Source: Sphingomonas faeni | GTDB taxonomy: Bacteria; Pseudomonadota; Alphaproteobacteria; Sphingomonadales; Sphingomonadaceae | Direction: 5' to 3' | Assembly: GCF_030817315.1 (NCBI RefSeq) | Contig: NZ_JAUSZF010000003.1 | Location: 65,036-129,035, forward strand | Length of the DNA stretch: 64,000 bases | In this document: piece by piece, positions 17,601-25,296 of the stretch | Layout of the letters: each line of letters starts with the position of its first letter | Position numbering within the stretch: position 1 is the first letter of the stretch | The notes under the pieces: generated by a model | What the model was told of the DNA's origin: nothing | Databases searched by the model: none | What the model saw: only the letters and a program-made list of their open reading frames with translations | Made by a program: the position numbers and the translations under genes

Positions 17601-20469
17601 GCACACCACCAACGGTGGCAACGCTGTCCGTTGCACCGTTAAGCGAGGCCGTCACGCCGGCGGTGTAGCTCGCGAACGACGCGGTATCCGATCCGGCGCC
17701 ACCGTCCAGCAGGTCTACCGTGCCGCCGGCGTTTGCACCTGGGTTGAGGGTGTCGTCACCATCGCCGCCCGACAGCACGTTCTCGGCAGCATCGCCTGTG
17801 AGCGTGTCGTTAAAGGCCGAACCTTGAAGGTTCTGGAAGCCGCTGAGCGTGTCTATGCCCGCGATTCCGGTATTCTGTACGGTACCTTGCAAAGCGAGGC
17901 TTACAGCCACTCCGGCCGTGGCGCCTGCATAGGACGCGGTGTCGTTACCAGCTCCGCCGACCAGCGTGTCGTTACCGAGCCCGCCTTCGATGACGTTGGC
18001 GTCGGCGTTGCCGATCAGCATGTCGTCGAGCCGCGAACCGATCAGGTTCTCGATACCGGTCAGCGTGTCGTTCCCTGCCGCAACGGTGTTCTGTGCTGCG
18101 CCCTGCAGGTTTAGGTCGACCGTAACGCCGGTCGCCGTGGTGCTGTTTGCCGTCACGAACGACGCAGTGTCATTACCGTTGCCGCCATTCAGGATGTCGT
18201 TAGCGATCGTTCCCTGCAGGTAGTCGTTCCCCTCTCCGCCGTCGGCCACGAGACTGCTGGTATTGTTGGTCGTGAAGATGGTCGATCCGGCCGCACCCTG
18301 AAGCGAGATATTTAGCTGGTATGTTTGACCCGCCAGCATCGGCTGGGCGACCGCCGAAGACGTATAGCGGCCGACGCGGATGTAGTAGGTTCCCGCCGCA
18401 GCGAACGTGTAGGTGATATAGGCGTCGTCGTTGAAGCTCGTGCCCGGATCGCCCGGACCCGTATCGTTGGTGGCCAGCAAGGTCCCGGCGCCGTCGACCA
18501 ACTCGATGATGCTGTCGTCCAGCGAGCCGGTGCCGTCGATGTCGAAGATAGCCTGAGCGCCCGCCGCGGTTACGTCCACGCGGTAGTATTCCAAAGCGCC
18601 CCCCGCGGCGGTGGCGTTGATGGTCGCATGCGGGATCGTGGTCGAATTGGTAATGTTGGCATTGGCATCGATATCGTAGGCGCCGGCCGTATCCACCGCA
18701 GTGGCAATGCTGCCGTTGTTGGCGGTCTGCGGCTTGGTGATGTCGGCCTTCGACGGTGCGGACTCAGGCGTCACGACGAAGCTTGTAGTAACAGTGAAGC
18801 CACCACCGATCAGACGGTCGTTGCCGGCGCCGCCAATCAGGGTATCTGCTCCCGATGCACCACCGCTGAGGATGTTATCCTGGCTGTTGCCGGTCAGCGT
18901 GTCGTTGCCGATCGTACCTCCGATATTCTCGATGTTGCGCAGCGTGTCGGTCTCGCCGTCATGGCTGACGATGACGTCCGCGCCGGTATCGTTCAGGGTG
19001 ACGGTCACGCCGGTAGTGTTGGTGAAGATAACCGCGTCGCTGCCGGCACCGCCGTCGAGGATGTTGTTGGCAGTGTTGCCAACGAGGACGTCGTTGCCAG
19101 CGCCCCCCTTGACGTTCTCGATGAGTGAACGCGTGTCGTTGTTGTAGAGCAGCGACATGGCGATGTTGCCGGGCGCGAGCGACGTCAGGCCCTGATAGGC
19201 CAGGCTGTTGGCCAGCTGCGACTGGTCGAACGTTGAGAACTCGCCCGGGCGCAGATCGACCGTGATCCCATTGGAATAGTTGCTGGCATCAATTGTGTCG
19301 TTACCGCCTCCATCCCAGACGGTGAGGAAGATTTTGTTACCCGACGGTGCGCCCTGGCCGACGCCGTTAATGAACATCTCGCCGGTCGTCTGGCTGAAGG
19401 TGTAGACGCTGTCGCCCGCATTGGTCGTATAGTTGGCGCCGTACATGTACTGGAGAGCGGCCAGATCATACTGCATGTAGGTCTGCGGCTGGTTGATCTT
19501 CTCGCCGGCGAAGTTGCTGTTGGTGAACGGCGCCGGCGTATAGGTCATCAGCGACCAGGCTTGCCCGTCGCGGTCCGGGGTTAGCGACTGGGTACCGTAG
19601 CGCGGCGCGCCGCCAAAATAGAAGGACAGATCGCTGTTCGTGTAGTCCTGATGCCCGTGCTTTAGCCCCATCGTATGGCCGATCTCGTGCATCATGGTGG
19701 CGTAGCCCCACGTGCCCTTGAAGGCGAGGTCGTAATAGGGCTGGTTGGTACGGCCGAACCAGATGTCGCCCGAAAGGCCGCGCGTGTCGGACGGGAAGTT
19801 GCCGTAAGCCGATCCCACGTCGTTGTCTGCGCTCTGCGAGATGCGGATGTTCGCGTGAACCGTGTCCGTATCGGTAATCTCCTGGAACGTCAGGCCGGTT
19901 GCAGCCGAGAGCTGGGCGAAGGATGCGCGCGCTGCTGTCTGCTGCTGCGTGCCCAGGTCGACATGATAGAGGCTGACGCCGTTGGTGTCATAGCCGCTGC
20001 CGTTATAGTTCGAGCCCGATGTCGGGAAGCTGTAGGTAAGGTTCAGGATACCCCATTTGGACCCGATGAGGGTGGCATCGACGTTGCGATTGCCCGTGAA
20101 GAAATGACTTCCGTCCGGATTGGTGCCGAGAGGCAGCAACTCGCCGATGTTGTTGCCTTCCGGATTGGCACCGGTCGGGTCTACGCTCTTCGGGTTGGCA
20201 CCGTCGACGCCGTCCTTTGTTTCGCGCAAGCCCTGGCAGGCAGCGCAGTTGCAGCCGTCCATGATCGTCAGATGGTCGATTTCGGCCAGTGGGTCCCAAG
20301 TGCCAACACCCATAGCGCCGTCGGTCAAGGGGGTGATGTTTGCTACCGGTTCGTAGGAGGCGATAACTACCTCGTTGCCAGGCAGGTTTTCGGCATGCGA
20401 CCGTGGATCCTGGGAACCAATGACATTATCATCTGCAGGCTTGATATTGCCGAGGCCCAAAATGCTCAT
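13414..20469 (-). CDS. Giant serralysin-type RTX metalloprotease, T1SS substrate
   Basis: Secreted zinc metalloprotease of 2,351 residues, far longer than usual serralysins (about 450-500). The zinc motif HEIGHTMGLKH is at 261-271 and the Met-turn SLMTY at 306-310, so it is a metzincin of the M10B type. An unusual Cys cluster (CNCAAC, residues 73-78) lies in the N-terminal pro-like region. RTX calcium repeats (GGxGxDxLxGG) then run through most of the protein. They are interrupted by a pre-peptidase/DVUA0089-type beta domain at roughly residues 560-730. The last part has four repeats of about 43 residues, identical to the nuclease's C-terminus. There is no signal peptide. The start ATG follows AGGGGAAGCAT. 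It is followed by a terminator and then tolC-hlyB-hlyD on the same strand. Confidence 0.93.
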   Translation of the reverse strand: MSILGLGNIKPADDNVIGSQDPRSHAENLPGNEVVIASYEPVANITPLTDGAMGVGTWDPLAEIDHLTIMDGCNCAACQGLRETKDGVDGANPKSVDPTGANPEGNNIGELLPLGTNPDGSHFFTGNRNVDATLIGSKWGILNLTYSFPTSGSNYNGSGYDTNGVSLYHVDLGTQQQTAARASFAQLSAATGLTFQEITDTDTVHANIRISQSADNDVGSAYGNFPSDTRGLSGDIWFGRTNQPYYDLAFKGTWGYATMMHEIGHTMGLKHGHQDYTNSDLSFYFGGAPRYGTQSLTPDRDGQAWSLMTYTPAPFTNSNFAGEKINQPQTYMQYDLAALQYMYGANYTTNAGDSVYTFSQTTGEMFINGVGQGAPSGNKIFLTVWDGGGNDTIDASNYSNGITVDLRPGEFSTFDQSQLANSLAYQGLTSLAPGNIAMSLLYNNDTRSLIENVKGGAGNDVLVGNTANNILDGGAGSDAVIFTNTTGVTVTLNDTGADVIVSHDGETDTLRNIENIGGTIGNDTLTGNSQDNILSGGASGADTLIGGAGNDRLIGGGFTVTTSFVVTPESAPSKADITKPQTANNGSIATAVDTAGAYDIDANANITNSTTIPHATINATAAGGALEYYRVDVTAAGAQAIFDIDGTGSLDDSIIELVDGAGTLLATNDTGPGDPGTSFNDDAYITYTFAAAGTYYIRVGRYTSSAVAQPMLAGQTYQLNISLQGAAGSTIFTTNNTSSLVADGGEGNDYLQGTIANDILNGGNGNDTASFVTANSTTATGVTVDLNLQGAAQNTVAAGNDTLTGIENLIGSRLDDMLIGNADANVIEGGLGNDTLVGGAGNDTASYAGATAGVAVSLALQGTVQNTGIAGIDTLSGFQNLQGSAFNDTLTGDAAENVLSGGDGDDTLNPGANAGGTVDLLDGGAGSDTASFASYTAGVTASLNGATDSVATVGGVQIAALRNIENLTGGDGNDVLAGDGNANVIDGGLGDDVLNGGAGIDTVSFSGTTGVTVDLNVQAAQATGVGNDIIVGFENVRTGSGADTITGDANDNIVFDGGGADIYDGAAGSDTIDYSASTSTVSVNLNTIVAQTVGTFGGRDTITNMENVIGAVGFANVLTGSDTAANRLVGGSVADFLVGGGGADTLVGNAGNDVIFGDYVNTFNTGATTADGNDVLEGGAGNDSLIGGMGNDILRGGDGDDTLVGGIASGSAAGLTTVFTNDGGDDTFDGGDGSDTAYAYYTDHTGAISFDLANLAGNSAITVNGVQSGSFTSIERVIFRGGLGDDVVRGSGSADTLVGNQGNDRLDGWFGNDTLSGGLGDDILNGGEGLDTATYVNATAGVNVDLRIQGVAQDTGGEGVDTLVDIEYLAGSSYGDTLRGNDDFNLITDTGVAATTALGQTDSLFGYGGNDSIFVTRAAAAVATNITMDGGDGNDFIELRGGTVTAAPAAIAVGLSTATYLAPGATSNDRNLDVVNVVGGEGNDRIILTGVASATIDAGTGADIVSISMRGASTVNNYQLTLGAGADTIQLGVGATAGSSTDVATTTRTNRVTDFERGNTGDRFELSSFLNLGLTGYTANSNAFASGNLRLVQSGTDLLLQSDRDGAGVTNSFTTIFAISNGYTGGFTAFNFDGFIGSLVLTGFATDETLTGATGNDVLSGMGGNDVLIGLAGNDTLDGGDGDDVLIGGTGDDTLIGGAGNDTASYTDAALGVTVSLGLTGAQATGAGSDTISGVENLIGSVFDDNLTGDAGANRLDGGVGNDTLNGGDGDDMLHGGLGNNTLIGGTGSDTASYSDALAGVTANLSLGGAQVAGGSFDILSGIEGLVGSAFDDAMTGDTGANTIDAGAGNDYVSGGAGNDLLIGGAGIDTLFYGDLTDTVQINLASGQVNAGTQGGIDQVSGFEIAILGSGNDLFIGDATDNTVQGGAGDDQLFGSAGNDRLYGGIGSDQLFGGEGNDLLDGGMGVDFLNGGAGDDRYVIDNVGDQISEFGGSGIDTVMSSISYVLGADLENLVLTGTAAINATGNDGANYILGNAGNNVLAGGAGDDTIVTVTGTAGIKPDAGFDRIDGGSGIDTLMLGGVQSDYHVLNADGHTFLVTARGATEVSGIEQGAFGFTAAQSWSTVLTGTAAFDGLSYIAGWSDLRAVYGTDAAAGQEHFLQYGFTEGRSLSFNALDYIASWSDLRLTFGTDATAGARHFIEYGATENRDVTFDGWTYLASYSDLIQTYGANETAAAEHYIRFGADEGRATSFDAVAYAAANVDLAAAFGTDQEALARHYVTYGYAEGRALGPGAAVIAPAALVAVSADTTVPTAAFVDTNTGHHDTPLFHGEGWLVAPDVTAFETNTLIIA

Positions 20470-20851
20470 CTATGCTTCCCCTGTTTGGCACGATTATGTC
20501 GTTCTTGTTGATCAAACGCATTAACACGATCGCATCCGATCAAGATCACCGCATGCGCGGCACCTTGATTCGTTCATATTATTTTCATAGTTTCACAGCG
20601 TGCCGATATCGGCAAGGGCTAGTACGTTCATTTTGGCGGGAAGCGTCTGAAACGCTTAAAAAAACTTGGGCGGTGGTCGGCGAAGCTTTACCTGCAAAAC
20701 AAGTTGCAGACAGCCGGAATTGATTATGAACTGTCATGTTAGCTGCCGCCCGCCCTCTCATGCCTAACATACCGAAGCATATGCCGGCCCACTCGTGACT
20801 CACGGACGCGGTTGGCGTATCACAGAGTCTAGTTAGTCGAAGGAGAACGCG
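20470..20851. other. Divergent promoter region
   Basis: About 380 AT-richer bases between the protease gene (leftwards) and a small exported-protein gene (rightwards). It should hold both promoters. I see no clear operator or -10/-35 pair that I would name. Confidence 0.4.
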
Positions 20852-21415
20852 GTGCTCCGCATTTTACTTTCATGTTCTTCGGCGCTCGCTGTATGGACGC
20901 CTTCACTTCAGGACGCGGGCATGCGCAAATCGGGTTCGATTTCACGAACGGCCATTCGGGATACAAACGAAGCAAGGCTGGAAGAGGGGGGGGGCGTCAA
21001 TTTGGGTTCGACCGGACAGGACGCTATTAGCCGCGCACCTGCCGCTCAAGGCCCCATTCTAAAGCCGACTTCGGCATCTGAAAATTCGGTTGTCGCCGTC
21101 GCTGCGCAACTGGCTGACTTGTCCGCAGACGCCTTAGGGCGCCGGACGTTGTCGACGGCCTTTGTTATGGTCGGCCCTGATGGACATCTGACGATAGAAT
21201 TGCGCAACGAACGCCTGCTAATCCTTCGAGATGTAGTTATGCGTGCAAAAGATTATTGCGGCGAGCTAGTACTGGGTAAATTGACCGGGAAACGATATTG
21301 TGGCCGTTATTCCGACATAGCTACGGCCCGACCTGGTGGCCCACCGGCAGTAGAAGGGCCCGATACGGCTCTATCTAGCTCAGTTGGGAACGCGGGCACT
21401 CTAGTTGCCAACTGA
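20852..21415 (+). CDS. Hypothetical protein, probably exported
   Basis: 187 residues, not recognised. The GTG start at 20852 is preceded by an AAGGAGA ribosome site. The N-terminus is weakly hydrophobic (LLSCSSALAVW) and could be a signal peptide. The middle is low-complexity, and the conserved-looking part is near the C-terminus: LLILRDVVMRAKDYCGEL and GKRYCGRY, with two Cys that could form a disulphide. A run of nine Gs (20986-20994) lies within codons 45-48. It is divergent from the protease gene and precedes the polysaccharide genes. Real coding is likely from the ribosome site and the conserved-looking tail; function unknown. Confidence 0.6.
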   Translation: MLRILLSCSSALAVWTPSLQDAGMRKSGSISRTAIRDTNEARLEEGGGVNLGSTGQDAISRAPAAQGPILKPTSASENSVVAVAAQLADLSADALGRRTLSTAFVMVGPDGHLTIELRNERLLILRDVVMRAKDYCGELVLGKLTGKRYCGRYSDIATARPGGPPAVEGPDTALSSSVGNAGTLVAN

Positions 21416-21719
21416 GGTATGTTACCGGATAGACTGGAAGATTTAGCCTGTGCATACGTCGCGTCAGCCAAAATATTGCTAACAAAAACAGTATAGATAC
21501 ATTTGCTTACATGATTTACTTCAAGTTATTAGGGACCAAATAAAATATTGGTATTTGATAGGGCGGCGGTTGCCTATTCCCGGTTATTATCTACCGTAAG
21601 TATAAGTTCCGGCGTTCGTAAGACCCTAAATGTCACTTATTTAATGGCGCCACGTGGTCTCATCAGGGCATTGCCCTGAGATGAGACTCTTGTTGGCGAA
21701 CGCTAGCTTGGAATTTTCA
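21416..21719. other. AT-rich intergenic stretch
   Basis: About 300 bases between two convergent genes. It is clearly richer in A and T than the neighbours. No gene or clear terminator was identified. Confidence 0.4.
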
Positions 21720-22583
21720 TCACCTGAACTGATCGACCGTTTCTTGATTTATCCGGTTTCGGTCCTGATCAACTATCCACCCCCATTTTGAGAAGTACCT
21801 TACCAAGCTCACGCAGGCATATCTAATCCTCGCAAATGAGGGTGTTGACTGACTTCTGTATTCGTGAATTACCACTTCGCTTGGGTTAAAAAGCGTCTTA
21901 GATACAGCATGTATTCGCCTAGATAAGTCAAGATCTTCGGCATAAAGAAAATACCTTTCATCGAAATAACCTATTTGGTCCAACACCGACCGACGACACA
22001 TCATAAAACAACCAGATAGAAACGGGAATTCGGCAACCGAGTCATAATTCCAGCCGCTAAACTCATATCTATCGTTTTTAGATTTTGCCCACGTTGTGCC
22101 GCTTAGGAATCGCCTGGCTACAATATTCGCTGGGTCCGGCAAAAGTCTGCATAGGCGTTGTAATGATCCATCAGGGTAAATAACCTTAGGCATAGCCAAT
22201 CCGGCGTCTAGATGCTTATCCATAAAGGCAACCATGCCGCCGATCGCATCATCTTTTACCTCAAGGTCGGTGTTCATAATCAGATTATAACGACATCTAC
22301 CTTTGCTGGCAGATAAAGCGATATTATGACCCCGCCCATACCCGAGGTTAATATTCGTGGCTATAATAGTAACATCATCAGCCTCGATATCTGCCAATTC
22401 TATTGGCGGAGAGCTATTATCTATTAATACGATATGGAAGGATACAGCGCTTTTCCGAACCTGAGCTATGGATCGCCTGATTTCGTCTCTGCTGTTGCCA
22501 AATAAAACAAATGAAACACAAACATCAATATCTTCGGGAATTGACTGACTTGCTTGCGTCGCGATGTGATGGAACTTACTCAA
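21720..22583 (-). CDS. Family 2 glycosyltransferase, rhamnosyltransferase-like (WbbL type)
   Basis: Cytoplasmic inverting glycosyltransferase, 287 residues, that adds a sugar to a lipid-linked repeat unit. The GT-A fold is visible as VSFVLFGN, LIDNSSPP, INLGYGRGHN and IMNTDLEV, the last containing the metal-binding DxD-like site. The ED motif of the family lies in LYAEDLDLSRR near residue 218. These features fit the WbbL-like rhamnosyltransferase group, which agrees with the rmlCBDA operon elsewhere in the cluster; the donor is inferred. The gene is AT-richer than the secretion locus. It is divergently arranged with the next gene. Confidence 0.85.
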   Translation of the reverse strand: MSKFHHIATQASQSIPEDIDVCVSFVLFGNSRDEIRRSIAQVRKSAVSFHIVLIDNSSPPIELADIEADDVTIIATNINLGYGRGHNIALSASKGRCRYNLIMNTDLEVKDDAIGGMVAFMDKHLDAGLAMPKVIYPDGSLQRLCRLLPDPANIVARRFLSGTTWAKSKNDRYEFSGWNYDSVAEFPFLSGCFMMCRRSVLDQIGYFDERYFLYAEDLDLSRRIHAVSKTLFNPSEVVIHEYRSQSTPSFARIRYACVSLVRYFSKWGWIVDQDRNRINQETVDQFR

Positions 22584-22746
22584 TTGATTGTATCCTGAGG
22601 CTTGGTTGTGCGATCGTTATACCGATCGTCATACTGGAAGTGGGGTGCTGGCGGATAGCGAAAAAAATGGATCGAGTCCGAGCAAACAAATAGCGCGGCC
22701 GTTCAAACGCATTGCCGTGGAAAAGGGACGGGTCTACATATCGAGA

Positions 22747-23568
22747 ATGGTAACAGTAGCAATTACAGGCATTACAGGCCTGGCTGGGGGGCGTGTCGCG
22801 CACGCATTAAATGCGGCAGGTCATCGTGTCATTGGCATAAGCCGAACGGCATCGGGCGACGGAGCGGGAGGAATAATCCGTACTGTGGCAGATCTAACTG
22901 ACGTAGTAAGTCTAACCGCAGCGCTGCACGGATGTGACGCGGTCTTTCATTTCGCTGATCGTGCCGACCGTAAGTCCTATGAAGAGGCCCACGTTGGGAT
23001 CGCGGCTACCAATCTGACAGCAATCCGAGCTGCGTGTGAGGCTAATGGTATATCGCGCATTGTCGCGGCTAGCTCGATTTATGCCGAACGCCGTGACCGG
23101 CCAGACGATAGATACGTGCGGTCCAAAAAAGCCATGGAGGCGGCGGGGTTGGCCCCAATATCGGCGCCCCCAGCGTTGATCTTGCGACTGCCTCCTTTGC
23201 ACGGTCAGGGGGCACGTGGAGCTGTGCGGCATATTGCGAACGCAGTCGCTAAAGGGTGGCCGCTGCCTTTCGCCGTCGCTAAGGCCCCCCGTCGCTTTCT
23301 TTCGCTAGACGCATTAGCTGACCTGTGCGTTCATTTGTTGCAGATTGATAATTCAATCTTTGCGCGAGCAGCCGGAAAAATTTGGGTACCCGTAAATGTA
23401 CAGCAAGGAAGCCTCGCCGCCCTCACGCGTGCTTTCGGACAAGGGAAGGCAAGGCTGCTACCTGTCCCTTGGATTGATCGCATTCTTGGCGGACACGTAT
23501 CTCGGCAACAACTCGAGAATGATCGTGACGCACTTGAGAATGCGATAGGATGGCAGGCAAAATATTAG
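22747..23568 (+). CDS. NAD(P)-dependent epimerase/dehydratase, short form
   Basis: Rossmann-fold nucleotide-sugar enzyme of about 273 residues. ITGITGLAGGRVAHAL is the N-terminal cofactor motif. The active-site serine region (VAASSIYAER) is present, and the Tyr-x-x-x-Lys appears as YVRSKKAME. It is shorter than typical epimerases (about 310-340) because the substrate-binding C-terminal part is small. The ATG at 22747 is chosen since the frame upstream lacks homology. It likely makes or reduces an NDP-sugar for the polysaccharide, product unknown. Confidence 0.75.
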   Translation: MVTVAITGITGLAGGRVAHALNAAGHRVIGISRTASGDGAGGIIRTVADLTDVVSLTAALHGCDAVFHFADRADRKSYEEAHVGIAATNLTAIRAACEANGISRIVAASSIYAERRDRPDDRYVRSKKAMEAAGLAPISAPPALILRLPPLHGQGARGAVRHIANAVAKGWPLPFAVAKAPRRFLSLDALADLCVHLLQIDNSIFARAAGKIWVPVNVQQGSLAALTRAFGQGKARLLPVPWIDRILGGHVSRQQLENDRDALENAIGWQAKY

Positions 23569-23687
23569 CCTGCGGCCGGCATAGCCCGGCAATTAAAACG
23601 GTTTCTCTCTTGGCTGATCCGTAAGGGGATACCCGTCGCCACAGTTCCTCTATTCAGGATTCCTACCGGAACAGGAGGCTGCCATGG

Positions 23688-24004
23688 ATGGCGCGGTCTT
23701 CGTCGGTAGCTCTTCGGGATAGAGTTGTAACGGCGATCGCGGCTGGTCTGTCGCGTCGGCAGGCGGCGGTACGGTTCGGTGTCAGCGCTGTGAGCGCCAT
23801 CCGGGGCAGTAGCTTGCAGACCAGCACGGAACGCCGGCGCCACGCCAGCAGGGTGGCGATCGATGCTTGATTAATATCAAGACGCATGCCGGGTTGATTG
23901 TGGCCACTTACAAGGCGACGCCTAACATCATCTGGCTGAGTTGCAGGCGTCTTTTGCCGATTACGCCACCGAGGTCGCACTCGGCACGATATGGCTGTTC
24001 ATCA
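23688..24004 (+). pseudogene. IS630-family transposase remnant
   Basis: The N-terminal helix-turn-helix part (LSRRQAAVRFGVSAVSAIR) is intact, followed by a frameshift and stop at 23868-23870. Further IS630 sequence can be read in pieces (HAGLIVATYKATPNI, then ASFADYATEVALGTIW) until 24004, where an IS66 end begins. The catalytic DDE part is missing. Confidence 0.82.
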
Positions 24005-24428
24005 GTCTGCATCCGGCGAGAGGCATCTGGCGGGTGATGGTCCGAGCTGAGATGTTAGCCACAGTGCAAGCACCGTGATTTACACCGTGGCGAGAGACGT
24101 GGCGATGACCCAGATTACTGTACTGTCCGGCGTTGAGCGCGTCGCCATTGGAGCGACGGGCGCAAGCTTGCCCTGGTGAAGGCAGCCATTATGCCAGGCG
24201 CGCCGGTTGCCGCTATCGCCCGTTGCCAACGTCTCGCCCTCGTCAATCTACCGTTGGCGGCGCAAACTGTGCAGCAAGCTTGCGCAGCGACCGGCTTTGC
24301 AGCTGTGGCCGTTCATGCGTATCCGCCCGAGACCGACCGTGCTGGTCATCGAGCTCAGCGGTGTGACCATCGTGCGGCTGGCGGCGTGTCTGCTAGCTTG
24401 CTGATAGCGACGTTGCGCGAGCTCAAAG
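24005..24428 (+). mobile_element. Decayed older IS66 copy, left part (terminal repeat and broken tnpA)
   Basis: Begins with a terminal-repeat-like sequence (GTCTGCATCCGGCGAGAGGC) that matches the left end of the intact element at 24429. A tnpA homologue starts at 24105 but is frameshifted. It ends in GAGCTCAAAG, exactly where the intact IS66 was inserted. The rest of this older copy resumes at 27222. Confidence 0.85.
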
Positions 24429-24528
24429 GTGTGCATCCGGTGAGGGGCATCTGGCGGGTGACGGTCTGAGCTGAGATGTTAGCCACAGTGCAAGCACCGT
24501 GGTTTGCACCGTGGCTAGAGACGTGGCG

Positions 24529-24876
24529 ATGACCCAGATCACTGTACTGTCCGGCGTTGAGCGGCGTCGCCACTGGAGCGACGAGCGCAAGCTTGCCCTC
24601 GTGGAGGCAGCCATCGTGCCTGGCGCGTCAGTTGCCGCTATCGCGCGCGATGCCGACGTCTCGCCCTCGTCGATCTATCGTTGGCGGCGCAAACTGTGCA
24701 GCAAGCTCGCGCAGCCGACCGGCTTTGCCGCTGTGGCCGTTCATGCGGATCCGCCCGAGCTCGACTACGGCCCGTCCGACATGCTGGTCATCGAGCTCAG
24801 CGGTGTGATTATCCGTGCGGCTGGCGGCGTGTCTGCGAGCTTGCTGGTAGCGGCGTTGCGGGAGCTCAAAGCATGA
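24529..24876 (+). CDS. tnpA: IS66 TnpA (Orf1), helix-turn-helix accessory protein
   Basis: 115 residues. The IS66 Orf1 pattern is clear: RRRHWSDERKLALVEAA, then VAAIARDADVSPSSIYRWRRKL, a helix-turn-helix related to the IS3 OrfA/IS66 Orf1 family. It is needed with TnpB for transposition in IS66 elements, role not well defined. The ATG at 24529 is preferred over an upstream in-frame start at 24499 because homology begins with MTQITV. Its stop overlaps the tnpB start (ATGA). Confidence 0.92.
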   Translation: MTQITVLSGVERRRHWSDERKLALVEAAIVPGASVAAIARDADVSPSSIYRWRRKLCSKLAQPTGFAAVAVHADPPELDYGPSDMLVIELSGVIIRAAGGVSASLLVAALRELKA

Positions 24877-25220
24877 TCCCTGTTCCGGGCGGAGCACGGG
24901 TCTGGATAGCCACCGGCAAGACGGACATGCGCAAGGGGATGTCGTCGCTGGCGATGCAGATCCAGCAGGGGTTCGGACGAAACCCGCATGCCGGCGATCT
25001 CTATGTTTTTAGAGGTCGCCGCGGCGATCTGCTGAAGATCCTGTGGCACGATGGCCTCGGAATGTCGCTCTACGCAAAACGGCTGGAGCGCGGTCGGTTC
25101 ACCTGGCCGGCGACATCTGACGGCGTCATTTCGATCTCGGCGGGGCAACTCGGCTTCCTGCTGGAAGGCATCGATTGGCGGAATCCACAATACACGTTCA
25201 GGCCCGAACTGGCGGGCTGA
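24873..25220 (+). CDS. tnpB: IS66 TnpB (Orf2)
   Basis: 115 residues of the IS66 Orf2 family: TGKTDMRKGMSSLA, GDLYVFRGRRGDLLKILWHDG and SLYAKRLERGRF are the family's conserved blocks. The ATG overlaps the tnpA stop by four bases, suggesting translational coupling. A decayed second copy from the older element follows at 27231. Confidence 0.94.
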   Translation: MIPVPGGARVWIATGKTDMRKGMSSLAMQIQQGFGRNPHAGDLYVFRGRRGDLLKILWHDGLGMSLYAKRLERGRFTWPATSDGVISISAGQLGFLLEGIDWRNPQYTFRPELAG

Positions 25221-25296
25221 AATACTCGGTTTTCCTAGGCGTTCGGCATCAAACGCCTCGACAAATTGGCGGTTTTCTGCTGTAAAATGAGCCTCG

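Noticed and set aside
13996..18114. Long plus-strand frames opposite the RTX protease
   Set aside because: They are shadows of the highly repetitive GC-rich RTX coding sequence and show only repeat-derived patterns.
14600..19128. Tandem GC-rich repeats that could look like a CRISPR-like array
   Set aside because: They are degenerate coding repeats (GGxGxDxLxGG) of the RTX protein, without constant spacers.
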